A stretch of 64,000 bases of DNA from Natrinema sp031626495. Its GTDB lineage: Archaea > Halobacteriota > Halobacteria > Halobacteriales > Natrialbaceae. Below are positions 25,150 to 33,192 of the stretch, piece after piece. The first letter of the stretch is position 1; each line of letters starts with the position of its first letter. Position numbers and translations under genes: made by a program. A model generated the notes under the pieces. That model was not told where the DNA came from. It searched no databases and was given only the letters and a program-made list of their open reading frames with translations. The stretch covers positions 806,001-870,000 of the forward strand of contig NZ_JAMQOJ010000001.1 of the NCBI RefSeq assembly GCF_031626495.1. The letters are read 5' to 3'.

Positions 25150-25949
25150 TGTCGCTCGGCGACGCCGTTCTCCTCGAGATCGAAGACGACGGTCCCGCGA
25201 CGATCACGCTGAACCAGCCGGACCGCCGTAACGCCTTCTCGGCGGAGATTCACGACGGGTTCGTCGCGGCCTTCGAGGAGATCGAAGGCAGCGACGCCCG
25301 CTGTGTCGTCATCGAAGGCGCTGGCGGCGCGTTCTCGGCCGGAGGCGACGTCAAGCGGATGGTCGACGCCCTCGAGGAAGACGTCCCCGCCGACGAGCGG
25401 GCCCGCAGCCTCGAGCAGCGAACGAAGGAGATGATGACCGCACTGGTCGACTGTCCGATTCCGACGATCGCGGTAATCGACGGCCCCGCGGTCGGTGCAG
25501 GTGCGAACCTCGCCATCGGCTGTGACGTGCAGCTGGCCAGCGACCGCTCGGTGTTCGGCTTCGTCTTCCGACAGGTCGGTCTGAGCGTCGACGCCGGCAC
25601 CTCCTACCTGCTGCCCCGGATCGTCGGCGAGAACGTCGCGAAGGAACTCGTCCTGACCGGCGATCTCATCGATGCGGACCGCGCGAAGGATCTCGGGCTG
25701 GTCAACCACGTCTACGACGCCGAGGAGTTCGACGAGCGAGCCGACGAGTTCGTCGAGAAGATCGTCTCCGGCCCGCCGATCGCGCTGCGCCACGCCAACC
25801 GGCTCGTCGGCGAGGGCCTCGAGAAATCGCTCGAGCAGGCCCTGACCGACGAAGCCGTCGCACAGGGGATCGTCTTCGAGACCGAAGACCACGCAGAGGG
25901 GGTCAACGCCTTCCTCGAAGACCGCGATCCCGAGTTCGAAGGTCGATGA
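25149..25949 (+). CDS. Enoyl-CoA hydratase/isomerase family protein (likely isomerase type)
   Basis: 266 residues of crotonase fold: oxyanion-hole motifs GGAFSAGGD and AVGAGANLAIGCD are present. Both glutamates of classical hydratases are missing: the first position reads GAGAN and the second reads FGFVFRQ. Instead an Asp occurs in LSVDAGTSYLLP, as in PaaG-type enoyl-CoA/epoxide isomerases. It is therefore more probably an isomerase or another crotonase activity than a hydratase; the hydratase role is already filled by the fusion at 4291-6264. It is coupled to the acyl-CoA ligase. Confidence 0.88.
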   Translation: MSLGDAVLLEIEDDGPATITLNQPDRRNAFSAEIHDGFVAAFEEIEGSDARCVVIEGAGGAFSAGGDVKRMVDALEEDVPADERARSLEQRTKEMMTALVDCPIPTIAVIDGPAVGAGANLAIGCDVQLASDRSVFGFVFRQVGLSVDAGTSYLLPRIVGENVAKELVLTGDLIDADRAKDLGLVNHVYDAEEFDERADEFVEKIVSGPPIALRHANRLVGEGLEKSLEQALTDEAVAQGIVFETEDHAEGVNAFLEDRDPEFEGR

Positions 25950-26036
25950 ACTGACCACGATACGTCCGACCGGCCGTCGCACCTCCTTTCTGACCGACCG
26001 CAGCAGATACGCCCCGACGTATCGACTTCGGACGCG

Positions 26037-26492
26037 TTAGTCGCCCCGCCTCGAGCCGCCGTTGGCTGGCACCAGCGTCGATACCCGCGCGTTCTCCTTG
26101 AGCCGCAGTCCGCCATCGGCGACCGACAGCGGCAGCAACGGCAGGTGATCGCGAACCTGAACCGACGGATGCGAACCGCCGCGGGCGAGTAGTTCGTTGC
26201 GCGGCTGGAGCTGTGCGGGTTCCCCGAGTCCGGTCAGAAACTCGTTGTGCTGGATCACGTACTGGCCGCCCTCGAGGTGCCACCAGCCGTACTCGTCGTG
26301 TGGCGTCTCCTGTTCCGTCGGGACGGGCTCGAGGTCGGCGTCTGCCAGTTCGTCGCCGCCGAAGTCGATGCGACCGGGGGCGGCGACCTCGTAGACCGCG
26401 CTGACCGTCAGGTCGATCCCGTGGTCGTGGACCTGTACCGGTTCGTACACCAGATTGTCGACGGAATCGGCGAGCGGGTGCTCGGCGGACAT
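26037..26492 (-). CDS. dCTP deaminase/dUTPase-family protein
   Basis: 151 residues resembling the trimeric dUTPase/dCTP-deaminase fold as annotated in haloarchaea: GRIDFGGDEL, EGGQYVIQHNEFL and the conserved LQPRNELLARGGSHPS with Ser/Arg residues of the nucleotide pocket. It would hydrolyse dUTP or deaminate dCTP to keep uracil out of DNA. The exact reaction is not decidable from motifs visible here. It is divergent from the O-methyltransferase, with starts 98 bp apart. Confidence 0.75.
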   Translation of the reverse strand: MSAEHPLADSVDNLVYEPVQVHDHGIDLTVSAVYEVAAPGRIDFGGDELADADLEPVPTEQETPHDEYGWWHLEGGQYVIQHNEFLTGLGEPAQLQPRNELLARGGSHPSVQVRDHLPLLPLSVADGGLRLKENARVSTLVPANGGSRRGD

Positions 26493-26589
26493 GTTGGTCG
26501 AACCGACGGTCTCGAGCGGGAAAAAGGATACAGGTGTTCGCCCGACCGGACTCCCCGAACCCTATAGGCTGGCGCACGTACCGTTGCTC

Positions 26590-27258
26590 ATGACCGAGGT
26601 CCTCTCCGACGAGGTCGCTCGCTTCGTTCGCGCGATCGGTCCGGAGCCCGACGAGACGTTGATCGAGATGGACGAGTACGCGGCCGCCGAAGGGTTTCCC
26701 CACGTCGGCCCCGAAGTCGGCGCGTTCCTCCGCTTTCTCGCCCGGCTGACCGACGCCGAGCGGATCTTCGAGTTCGGGTCGGGCTACGGTTACTCCGCGT
26801 ACTGGTTCGCCGAGGCCCTCCCCGACGACGGCGAGATCGTCCTCACCGAAGTCGACGACGCCGAACTCGAGTTGGCCCGCGAGTACATGGCCGCGGGCGG
26901 CTACGACGCGATGACGCGGTACGAACTCGGCGACGCGATGGCGACCGTCGAAAACTACGACGGGCCGTTCGACGTCGTCTTGATCGACCATCAGAAGGAG
27001 CGCTACGCCGACGCGTTCGAGGCGGTTCGGTCGAAGGTCCCGGTCGGCGGGGTCGTCGTCGCCGACAACGCGATCACGGCCAGCGTCGTCGACTTCGATG
27101 CGATCCTCGAGTGGGCCGAGGGGGGCTCGCCGACCGAGGTCGACGACCACACCCAGGGCGTCATCGACTACCTCGAGACGGTGCGCGCCGATCCGGCCTT
27201 CGAGACGATCGGCGTGCCGCTGGGCGAGGGAATCGCGGTGAGTTACCGCGTCGAGTAA
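26590..27258 (+). CDS. Class I SAM-dependent O-methyltransferase (family 3)
   Basis: 222 residues with the catechol-O-methyltransferase-like pattern: motif I IFEFGSGYGYSAYWFAEAL, acidic ribose-binding residue in EIVLTEVDD, and the metal/acceptor region FDVVLIDHQKERYADAFEAV and VADNAI (Asp-Asn pair). The fold is soluble; the acceptor is unknown. ATG 26590 begins the conserved helix MTEVLSDEVARF. Its last 16 bp overlap, tail to tail, the membrane protein gene at 27243. Confidence 0.88.
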   Translation: MTEVLSDEVARFVRAIGPEPDETLIEMDEYAAAEGFPHVGPEVGAFLRFLARLTDAERIFEFGSGYGYSAYWFAEALPDDGEIVLTEVDDAELELAREYMAAGGYDAMTRYELGDAMATVENYDGPFDVVLIDHQKERYADAFEAVRSKVPVGGVVVADNAITASVVDFDAILEWAEGGSPTEVDDHTQGVIDYLETVRADPAFETIGVPLGEGIAVSYRVE

Positions 27259-27701
27259 TCAGACGTCTCGCCGTCGAACATCGCCTCGTCCGGCTCCTCG
27301 GCCGGGGCCGGAGAGCCGTACTCGCGGAAGCCGAGGAAGGTCGTCGTGGCGGCCGCGGCGAGCAGCGTGGCCCACGTGACCGCGGTGAGCGCGACGACGG
27401 TTACCAGTGTGGGGCCCGGTGCGACGGAGCCGATCGTCTCGAGTCCCACGGCGTGGCTCCCGGCGACCCCGAGAAAGGCGAGCCAGAGACCGAGCGAGGT
27501 CCCGGCGAGCGTTCGGCGGTCGACCGACTGGGCGTAGCGAGCGACGCAGTAGACGCCGACGATGGCCAGCGCCGTCGCTCCGAGCGTCAGTTCGACTGTG
27601 TCGACGGCGACGTTGCCGACGCCGGCGACGGCAAAACAGGCGAGCGAGGCGGCGAGCAGGGACCGGTCCGAACTGGTTGTTGTCGGAATCACGTCGTGCA
27701 C
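27243..27701 (-). CDS. Integral membrane protein, unknown
   Basis: 152 residues with four membrane helices (LLAASLACFAVAGVGNVAVD, LGATALAIVGVYCVARY, TLAGTSLGLWLAFLGVAG, VVALTAVTWATLLAAAATT) and an acidic C-terminal tail. No motif points to a function. A TATA-like TATATAG lies at 27731-27737 upstream. It converges on the O-methyltransferase with a 16-bp overlap. Confidence 0.7.
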   Translation of the reverse strand: MHDVIPTTTSSDRSLLAASLACFAVAGVGNVAVDTVELTLGATALAIVGVYCVARYAQSVDRRTLAGTSLGLWLAFLGVAGSHAVGLETIGSVAPGPTLVTVVALTAVTWATLLAAAATTTFLGFREYGSPAPAEEPDEAMFDGETSDYSTR

Positions 27702-28202
27702 CGCTTTGACGGGTTGAGTCGGCCCCCGCGTATATAGCTGTTGGCTGACGGCGACGATCGGCCGCCAACGTTATTCTACCGCAACGAGAGTGTTCAGGTG
27801 GCGAGGCCGGGTTCGGTCGATTTCGACGGAATTCGTTCGACCATGCAAGATCCTCGCCATTCCGGGATCGTTTCACGACGGCTTATCGGCCACCGTGCTC
27901 CGATTTCGGCCCGTCGATTGACACACCACGATCGAACGGGGGCTCGAACGCCGGCGTCCGACCGGCGTTTTCTGTGGAACCGACACGCGCGACAGTCGGG
28001 ACTCCGACGGGCCGTCGATCCTCTAGTAGCCACTGGCCGTCACTGCACACCCGATCGAACGGCGGAAGCGCGATTCGGCGCGAGCAGCGAGCGCGAGACC
28101 CGCGGACTGTGCGATCGGTGTGCAAATCGCTTCAGCTGTTACTATAGCCCATTCGGGTTGGTAGACAGGAACTATTTCTGACGTGAGCGCCGAGGGGTCG
28201 CT
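27702..28202. other. 501-bp intergenic region
   Basis: Contains the TATA-like TATATAG (27731-27737) of the membrane-protein gene on the left and an ACTATTTC element before the DUF2071 gene on the right. Short frames on either strand have no protein-like composition and no RNA gene was recognised. Confidence 0.5.
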
Positions 28203-28898
28203 ATGGTCCTCCCGCTCGAGATGGGGTGGCGAAACCTCCTGTTCGAGAACTGGCCGGTCGATCCGGACGCGATGAACGAGCGACTCCCCGACGCGCTCGA
28301 GGCCGACACCCACGACGGCTCCGCGTGGCTTTCGGTGATCCCCTTCACGAACGTCGCCGTCCGGCCGAAGGGACTCCCCGAGTGGGCCGGCGTTGCGCTG
28401 CCGGAGATCAACGTCAGGACGTACGTCACACACGACGGAGTTCCCAGCGTCTACTTCTTCAGCCTCGACGCGCAGGGACTCGCGAGCGTCACGGGTGCGC
28501 GGCTGTTCCATCACCTGCCGTACTACTACGCTCGAATCTCGCTGTCGCGAGCCGACGGCGGGGTCGCGTTCGACAGCCGCCGGTACCACCCCGGTGCGCG
28601 ACCCGCCCGCTACAGGGCTACGTACCGGCCGACGGGCGACCCGTTCTCGGCTCCCGACGACCCGCTGGCGGCATTCCTCGTCGAGCGCTACCGGTTCTAC
28701 ACGGAGGCACCCGACGGCTCGCTGCGCTACACAGACGTCGACCACGAGCCCTGGACGCTCGCGCCGGCGACCGCGGACGTCGAGACCAATACGCTGCTTT
28801 CCGCGGCCGGCTTCGCACGTCCCGAGCGCGATCCCGTCCGCTACTACAGTCGGGGCCTCGACGTGGTCGCGAACGTGAGTCAGCGACTCGAGGGTTGA
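28203..28898 (+). CDS. DUF2071 (YqjF-family) protein
   Basis: 231 residues matching the DUF2071 pattern: GWRNLLFENWPVDPD near the start, then WLSVIPFTNVAVRPKGLP, INVRTYVTHDGVPSVYFFSLD and a late FYTEAPDG and HEPW segment. The fold is related to acetoacetate-decarboxylase-like barrels; the biological role is unknown. The ATG at 28203 follows closely on a TATA-like ACTATTTC. It stands alone. Confidence 0.88.
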   Translation: MVLPLEMGWRNLLFENWPVDPDAMNERLPDALEADTHDGSAWLSVIPFTNVAVRPKGLPEWAGVALPEINVRTYVTHDGVPSVYFFSLDAQGLASVTGARLFHHLPYYYARISLSRADGGVAFDSRRYHPGARPARYRATYRPTGDPFSAPDDPLAAFLVERYRFYTEAPDGSLRYTDVDHEPWTLAPATADVETNTLLSAAGFARPERDPVRYYSRGLDVVANVSQRLEG

Positions 28899-28961
28899 CC
28901 GTCGTTCCTACCCCTGCGTGACGGTGCTGCGTCCGGTGGATCGAAACTCCGGCGGCCCGTA

Positions 28962-29288
28962 TCAGATGATATTCGGCGTGAAGGGGTACGAGTAAATTTC
29001 ACCGTCGTTGGCTTTGACCGTCGCTATAATCACCAGGATGAGGTCTACTATTGCGACTAGCGGGAACAACAAGAAGCCGACGAGAACGACCATTAGTACG
29101 CCAGAAACGATGAACCCGATGGCGATCATGATCTGAAAATTCAGCGAATTCTTGGCGTTCTCTTTGACTAGCGTGTCGTCGTCGTCTGCGAGTATGAGAA
29201 TGAGCAGTGGGCCGAGGAACGACGCAACTAACGATGATACGTGCGCCAATGCTGCCATCGTGGTGTCTCCGCCTACATCAGTTGACAT
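28962..29288 (-). CDS. DUF4870 small membrane protein
   Basis: 108 residues with three membrane helices separated by the conserved DDDTLVKENAKNSLNFQ segment, diagnostic of DUF4870 (Tic20-like) proteins, and ending PFTPNII. ATG 29288 is chosen because TATATAAG at 29311-29318 lies about 26 bp upstream, so the message is leaderless; the longer frame to 29603 runs through the tRNA. Codon use is slightly less GC-rich than neighbours. Function is unknown. Confidence 0.88.
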   Translation of the reverse strand: MSTDVGGDTTMAALAHVSSLVASFLGPLLILILADDDDTLVKENAKNSLNFQIMIAIGFIVSGVLMVVLVGFLLFPLVAIVDLILVIIATVKANDGEIYSYPFTPNII

Positions 29289-29310
29289 ATCCCACAAATC
29301 ACACAGACAG

Positions 29311-29318
29311 TATATAAG
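29311..29318 (-). promoter_or_regulatory. TATA box of the DUF4870 gene
   Basis: TATATAAG on the plus strand (CTTATATA on the coding strand), centred 26 bp before the ATG at 29288, the standard leaderless spacing. Confidence 0.7.
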
Positions 29319-29401
29319 AGCTGGGTAACTGTCCGTCCTATCGGCCGTTCGACCGCTCGCAAAACGCTGCAGGTAGACGGGGCTTTGGGCCGACGGAGTC
29401 A

Positions 29402-29475
29402 AGCCAGGGCGGGGATTCGAACCCCGGAAGTCTCGATTACAAGTCGAGTGCATGAACCGCCCATGCTCCCCTGGC
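29402..29475 (-). tRNA. tRNA-Thr (anticodon UGU)
   Basis: 74-nt cloverleaf on the minus strand: acceptor GCCAGGG/CCCTGGC, D-arm GCAT...ATGC with GG, anticodon stem CTCGA/TCGAG around loop CTTGTAA (anticodon UGU), T-arm CGGGG-TTCGAAT-CCCCG, discriminator U. All stems pair without mismatch. No intron. It lies between the DUF4870 and GNAT genes. CCA is not encoded. Confidence 0.95.
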
Positions 29476-29487
29476 GCAGGCCGTGGG

Positions 29488-30003
29488 TTAGCCGTCCTCC
29501 TTTGAATGTGTATCGTTTTCGCCCCGGTCTGCGAGCGAGCTGGACATCGACACCCTGAACTCGTCGTACCCGTGACGGCGGTAAAATCGCCTGGCGGCCT
29601 CATTCTCGGCCATCACCTCGAGCAGCATCGTGTCGACTCCCCGCTCGGCGAGCGAGTCCTCAGCGGCCTCGAGCAAGGCGGTGCCGATTCCGCGGCCCCG
29701 GTATGCCGGCCGGACGTAGATGTTCGAGAGCAGGCCGCGCGTGGTGTCGAGTTCGAGAGTTCCCCGTTCGATCGATACCGAGACGAAGCCGACGATCGTG
29801 CCGTCGAGGCGGGCGACGAGGAGGCCGTCGTTGACCAGATAGGCACCGAGGGTCTCCCGCATCGCCTCGCGGTTCGCGTCGGGGCGGACGGCCGACTCGT
29901 ACCGGCGCTGGTCGCGGGCGAGGTCGACCCAGAGGTCCGCGAGAGCATCGAGGTCGTCCCGCGAGGCGAGTTCAATCGTCGGCTGCGGGTTGTCGTGGGG
30001 CAT
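29488..30003 (-). CDS. GNAT-family N-acetyltransferase
   Basis: 171 residues with the acetyl-CoA-binding signature of GNAT enzymes: beta-strand LLSNIYVRPAYRGRGIGTALL (Q/RxxGxG/A as YRGRGIG) and the C-terminal motif EVMAENEAARRFYRRHGYDEF. Acceptor is unknown. Its first 32 bp overlap the 3' end of the phosphoglycerate kinase gene on the same strand, so it is probably translated from the pgk message. Confidence 0.9.
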   Translation of the reverse strand: MPHDNPQPTIELASRDDLDALADLWVDLARDQRRYESAVRPDANREAMRETLGAYLVNDGLLVARLDGTIVGFVSVSIERGTLELDTTRGLLSNIYVRPAYRGRGIGTALLEAAEDSLAERGVDTMLLEVMAENEAARRFYRRHGYDEFRVSMSSSLADRGENDTHSKEDG

Positions 30004-31195
30004 TCTCGAGAGCCGTCACGGCGGGGAGCGATTCGGCGGTGAGCATCCGCAGGGCGGCCCCGCCGCCGGTGCTGACGTGGGAGAAGCCCTCGACGCCGAG
30101 TTTACGCAGCGCGGAGGCCGTGTCGCCGCCGCCGACGATGCTGGTCGGGCTGTCCGTCGCCGCGCCGTACAGCTGTCGGGTGCCCGTCTGGAAGCGCTCG
30201 TCCTCGAAGACGCCGGCGGGGCCGTTGAGGATGACCGTCTCCGCGTCGTCGAGGATCCGCCGGTAGTAGTCGAGCGTCGAGTTGCCGATGTCCATCGCGG
30301 ATTCGCCGTCTTCCGGCGGGAGAGCGTTGACTCCGAGTTCGTGACGCTCGTCGCCGCGGGCGACGGCGACGTCCCGCGGGAGCGCGATCCGGTCGCCGTA
30401 GGCGTCGAGCAGGTCGGCGGCGCGGTCGATCTCGTCCCAGTAGCCCTGATCGTAGATGAAATCGGAGCTCTCGTCGCCGAGGTCGACGCCGTCGGCGATG
30501 AGGAAGACGTTGCCGACGACGCCCGCGGTGAGGACCTGGTCGGCCAACCCCTTCTCCAGAACGGACCAGGCCACGTCGATCGAGTCGGGCACCTTCGCGC
30601 CGCCGAGGACGTAGACGCGAGGCTCGGGGGTTTCCTCGATGGAGCCGAGCACGTCGAGTTCCGACTCCATGACGCGGCCGGCGTAACTCGGCAAAACGGT
30701 CGGAAGGCCGACCAGCGACGGCTGGGAGCGGTGGGCCGCGGCGAAGGCGTCGTTGACGTAGGCGTCGAGGACGGGTTCGAGACCTTCGACCAGATGGGTC
30801 CGGGCGGCTCGCTCCGGGTCGAACTCCATGTACTCCTCGCTGTAGAAGCGGGTGTTCTCGAGGACGAGGCAGTCGCCGTTCTCGAGGTCTCTGATTGCGT
30901 CGCGAGCGGCGGCGGAGAACGTCGCATCGACGTAGTCGACGGGTTGGCCGAGCAGTTCCGAGAGGCGGTCCGCGTGGGACTCGAGAGAGACGAAATCGTC
31001 GCCGCCGGGTCGACCCTGGTGGGCGAGGACGGCGACCCGTCCGCCTCGCTCGAGCAGTTCGGAGAGGGTATCGACGTGGGCTCGCAGTCGGGCGTCGTCC
31101 GCGAGCGTGCCGTCGTCGCCGATCGGACTATTGACGTCGACGCGAACGCCGACGGTAGTCCCGTCGACGTCCAGGTCGTCGAGGGTCTCGATCAT
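29972..31195 (-). CDS. pgk: Phosphoglycerate kinase
   Basis: 407 residues, the normal PGK length. Substrate-binding N-domain signs are VRVDVNSP, HQGRPGG and LENTRFYSEE; nucleotide-binding C-domain signs are VLGGAKVPDS, ILNGPAGVFE and IVGGGDTASALRKLG, with the STGGGAALRML end. Catalyses 1,3-bisphosphoglycerate + ADP to 3-phosphoglycerate + ATP in glycolysis/gluconeogenesis. MIETLDDL (ATG 31195) is taken as the start; seven more residues are possible from 31216. It is followed by an overlapping GNAT gene. Confidence 0.95.
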   Translation of the reverse strand: MIETLDDLDVDGTTVGVRVDVNSPIGDDGTLADDARLRAHVDTLSELLERGGRVAVLAHQGRPGGDDFVSLESHADRLSELLGQPVDYVDATFSAAARDAIRDLENGDCLVLENTRFYSEEYMEFDPERAARTHLVEGLEPVLDAYVNDAFAAAHRSQPSLVGLPTVLPSYAGRVMESELDVLGSIEETPEPRVYVLGGAKVPDSIDVAWSVLEKGLADQVLTAGVVGNVFLIADGVDLGDESSDFIYDQGYWDEIDRAADLLDAYGDRIALPRDVAVARGDERHELGVNALPPEDGESAMDIGNSTLDYYRRILDDAETVILNGPAGVFEDERFQTGTRQLYGAATDSPTSIVGGGDTASALRKLGVEGFSHVSTGGGAALRMLTAESLPAVTALENAPRQPAADD

Positions 31196-31296
31196 TATCG
31201 CCCCCTCCATCGCCACACCCGAAAGGTCTTTCTATCGGAGAGATAGCGTCCGGTGACCGGTGACACGGCGCATACGACCGTAGGGGTCGGCTACGG

Positions 31297-31905
31297 TCAC
31301 ACCGTTCGGCAGTCCGCACAGACCAGTTGGCCGTTGGCGTCCCATAACGCGTCCGCGAGGGAGCCACAGGCCTCGCAGACCCCCTGAGTCGTGTACTCGT
31401 CGCCGCCGTTCGGAACGAGTCGGGCGTCGTCCGATGCCGTCGCGCGGGCAGTCGTCGCTTCGGCGACTTCCCGGTCGCGATCGAAGAGCGGCTCGGACGA
31501 GCGAACTGGAGTCATCGTCGCCTGGAACGAGCCCGCGGCGGCGATGACGTCGCGCTGGGTGACCAGCCCGACGATCCCCGTATCGTCCTCGACGACGACG
31601 TTCCGGATGTTCTGGCGGGCCATCGTCGTGGCGACGTCGGTGAGCGACCGGTCGGGACCGACGGTGATAACCGGCGTCGTCATCGCTTGCTCGACGGTCG
31701 TCTCGGCGGGGTCCGACTCGTTATCGATGAGTCCGAGAACGTCCCACTCGGTCACGATGCCGACCGGCTCGCTCCCGCGGACGACCAGCGCGCAACTCGT
31801 TCGCTCCTCGCGCATGAGGCGAACGGTATCGAGGACGCTGTCGGACTCGCTGACGCCGACGTATTCGTTCGTCAGGACATCCCTGACGGACAGTTCCGAT
31901 TCCAT
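31297..31905 (-). CDS. CBS-pair protein with C-terminal zinc ribbon
   Basis: 202 residues: tandem CBS domains (about 8-60 and 72-125, each ending in IVTEWDVLG or LVTQRDVIA), which in this family bind adenine nucleotides, then a linker and a C-x2-C…C-x2-C zinc-ribbon tail (CEACGSLADALWD, then CADC). The zinc ribbon suggests binding to nucleic acid or a partner. Leaderless start: TAAAAG at 31931-31936 is about 28 bp before the ATG. Target unknown. Confidence 0.88.
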   Translation of the reverse strand: MESELSVRDVLTNEYVGVSESDSVLDTVRLMREERTSCALVVRGSEPVGIVTEWDVLGLIDNESDPAETTVEQAMTTPVITVGPDRSLTDVATTMARQNIRNVVVEDDTGIVGLVTQRDVIAAAGSFQATMTPVRSSEPLFDRDREVAEATTARATASDDARLVPNGGDEYTTQGVCEACGSLADALWDANGQLVCADCRTV

Positions 31906-31998
31906 GTGTGAACAGATAGCACGAACGGGCTAAAAGCTACCCCCGCTACACTTAAGCGAAACGGCGTCGAAGTTTACGGTCTTCCGGTCTCAGGCCGT

Positions 31999-32760
31999 CT
32001 ACCACTCGAGTTCGACCCTGGTCCCGTCGGCCCGGCAGGTCTCGAGGGCGTGTTTGGCGGCGTAGCCGGCGTCGTGGGCGTTCTCGCCGCGGCCGACGCC
32101 GACCTGCATCTCGACGTCGACGGCTTCCTCGACGTGGTGGATCGCTTCCTCGTAGTCGCTGGCCTCGAGCTCGGGGCAGACGACGATGACGTTGTCGCCG
32201 CCGACGAAAAACGAGAGGCTCTCGTGGGCGTAGCGCATGTGGCGCATCAGTTCCGCGTAGCCCTGCTCGATCTCGATGAACGTGTCGAAGGCGTTGAGTT
32301 CGTCGGTGTAGTTGCCGGTCGCGTCGATCACGTCGAAGTGGGCGATCTGGACGTCCTCGTCGGTCCGGTAGCCGTTCTCGATGACCCGTCCCTCGAGACA
32401 CTCGCGTCGGTCCTTATCCTGTGCGCTGCCGGCGTCCTGCAGGCGCTGGGTCGCGTCGGACAGCGCCTGAACTGGGCTCGTTCCGGTCGCGACACCGAGG
32501 CTGAGCGTCACCGGGTAGCGGTTGCCGACCGACTCCTGGAGGAGCGCGTGGTCCTCGAGCGAGCAGCCGTTCGTGACGGCGATCATGTTGTCGAAGCGAG
32601 TGAAGAAGGTGTAGCCGCCGCGGTTACCGACGAACTGGGAGATGTCCGCGTACAGCCGGGACTGCATGGTCTGGAGGTCGGCCTCCCGTCGCGGCTCGGG
32701 TGTCACCGTCCACGGCCCGTAGTTGTCGATCTGAACGAGCGTCACCTGCGTATTAGTCAC
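31999..32760 (-). CDS. gch3: GTP cyclohydrolase III
   Basis: 253 residues matching archaeal GTP cyclohydrolase III (ArfA), which makes 2-amino-5-formylamino-6-ribosylamino-pyrimidinone phosphate from GTP for riboflavin and F420. Typical segments: VTLVQIDNYGPWTVTPEPRR at the start, GNRGGYTFFTRFDNMIA, LSLGVATGTSP, FFVGGDNVIVVCP and GVGRGENAHDAGY (the palm-like repeat with metal-binding acids). TATA (CGTATAAG, 32787-32793 on plus) lies about 29 bp before the ATG: leaderless. Its downstream partner enzyme may be the creatininase-family protein at 12074. Confidence 0.95.
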   Translation of the reverse strand: MTNTQVTLVQIDNYGPWTVTPEPRREADLQTMQSRLYADISQFVGNRGGYTFFTRFDNMIAVTNGCSLEDHALLQESVGNRYPVTLSLGVATGTSPVQALSDATQRLQDAGSAQDKDRRECLEGRVIENGYRTDEDVQIAHFDVIDATGNYTDELNAFDTFIEIEQGYAELMRHMRYAHESLSFFVGGDNVIVVCPELEASDYEEAIHHVEEAVDVEMQVGVGRGENAHDAGYAAKHALETCRADGTRVELEW

Positions 32761-32833
32761 TGTGGGCGATCATTTCGAACGGCGTCGTATAAGTGATACG
32801 TAATCCAGATTCGTGATGCGCTCGAGAAGCAGC

Positions 32834-33160
32834 CTACGCGTGTTTCTTCTCGGGGTCGGCACCCTGCGGGTGGTACTCCCAGAAATCGCCAGCGCGCATC
32901 GCTGCGCCGACGGCTTTGTGCATGTCGATCATCGTCTCGAACTCCTCGGCGTCGACGTAGTCGAAGATTTCGCGCATCGGGACGACGCGCTCGTAGTTGA
33001 TCCGGATCGGGTAGTCGCCGTATTCGTCGACGAACTCGGCGACGTCCATCGGGTAGTCCTCCTCCTCGTCGACTTTGTCCGCGATGATCCGCATGTCGAA
33101 CTTGCGCATCCCCTCGCTGCCCTCCTCGCCGTCGGGATCGACCGGCCAATCGTTGCTCAT
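32834..33160 (-). CDS. DUF5785 family protein
   Basis: 108 residues, highly acidic, with the haloarchaeal DUF5785 pattern: MSNDWPVDPDGEEGSEGMRK near the start, FVDEYGDYPIRINYERVVP in the centre and EYHPQGADPEKKHA at the end. ATG 33160 is chosen over an upstream frame extension. Function unknown; probably soluble. It lies between a kinase gene and gch3, all on the minus strand but separately promoted. Confidence 0.85.
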   Translation of the reverse strand: MSNDWPVDPDGEEGSEGMRKFDMRIIADKVDEEEDYPMDVAEFVDEYGDYPIRINYERVVPMREIFDYVDAEEFETMIDMHKAVGAAMRAGDFWEYHPQGADPEKKHA

Positions 33161-33192
33161 ACCTGGGTGTGTGCAGGGGTCCCGCAAAAGGA

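Noticed and set aside
27243..27258. 16-bp overlap as a functional antisense element
   Set aside because: Short convergent overlaps are common in compact genomes; nothing else supports regulation.
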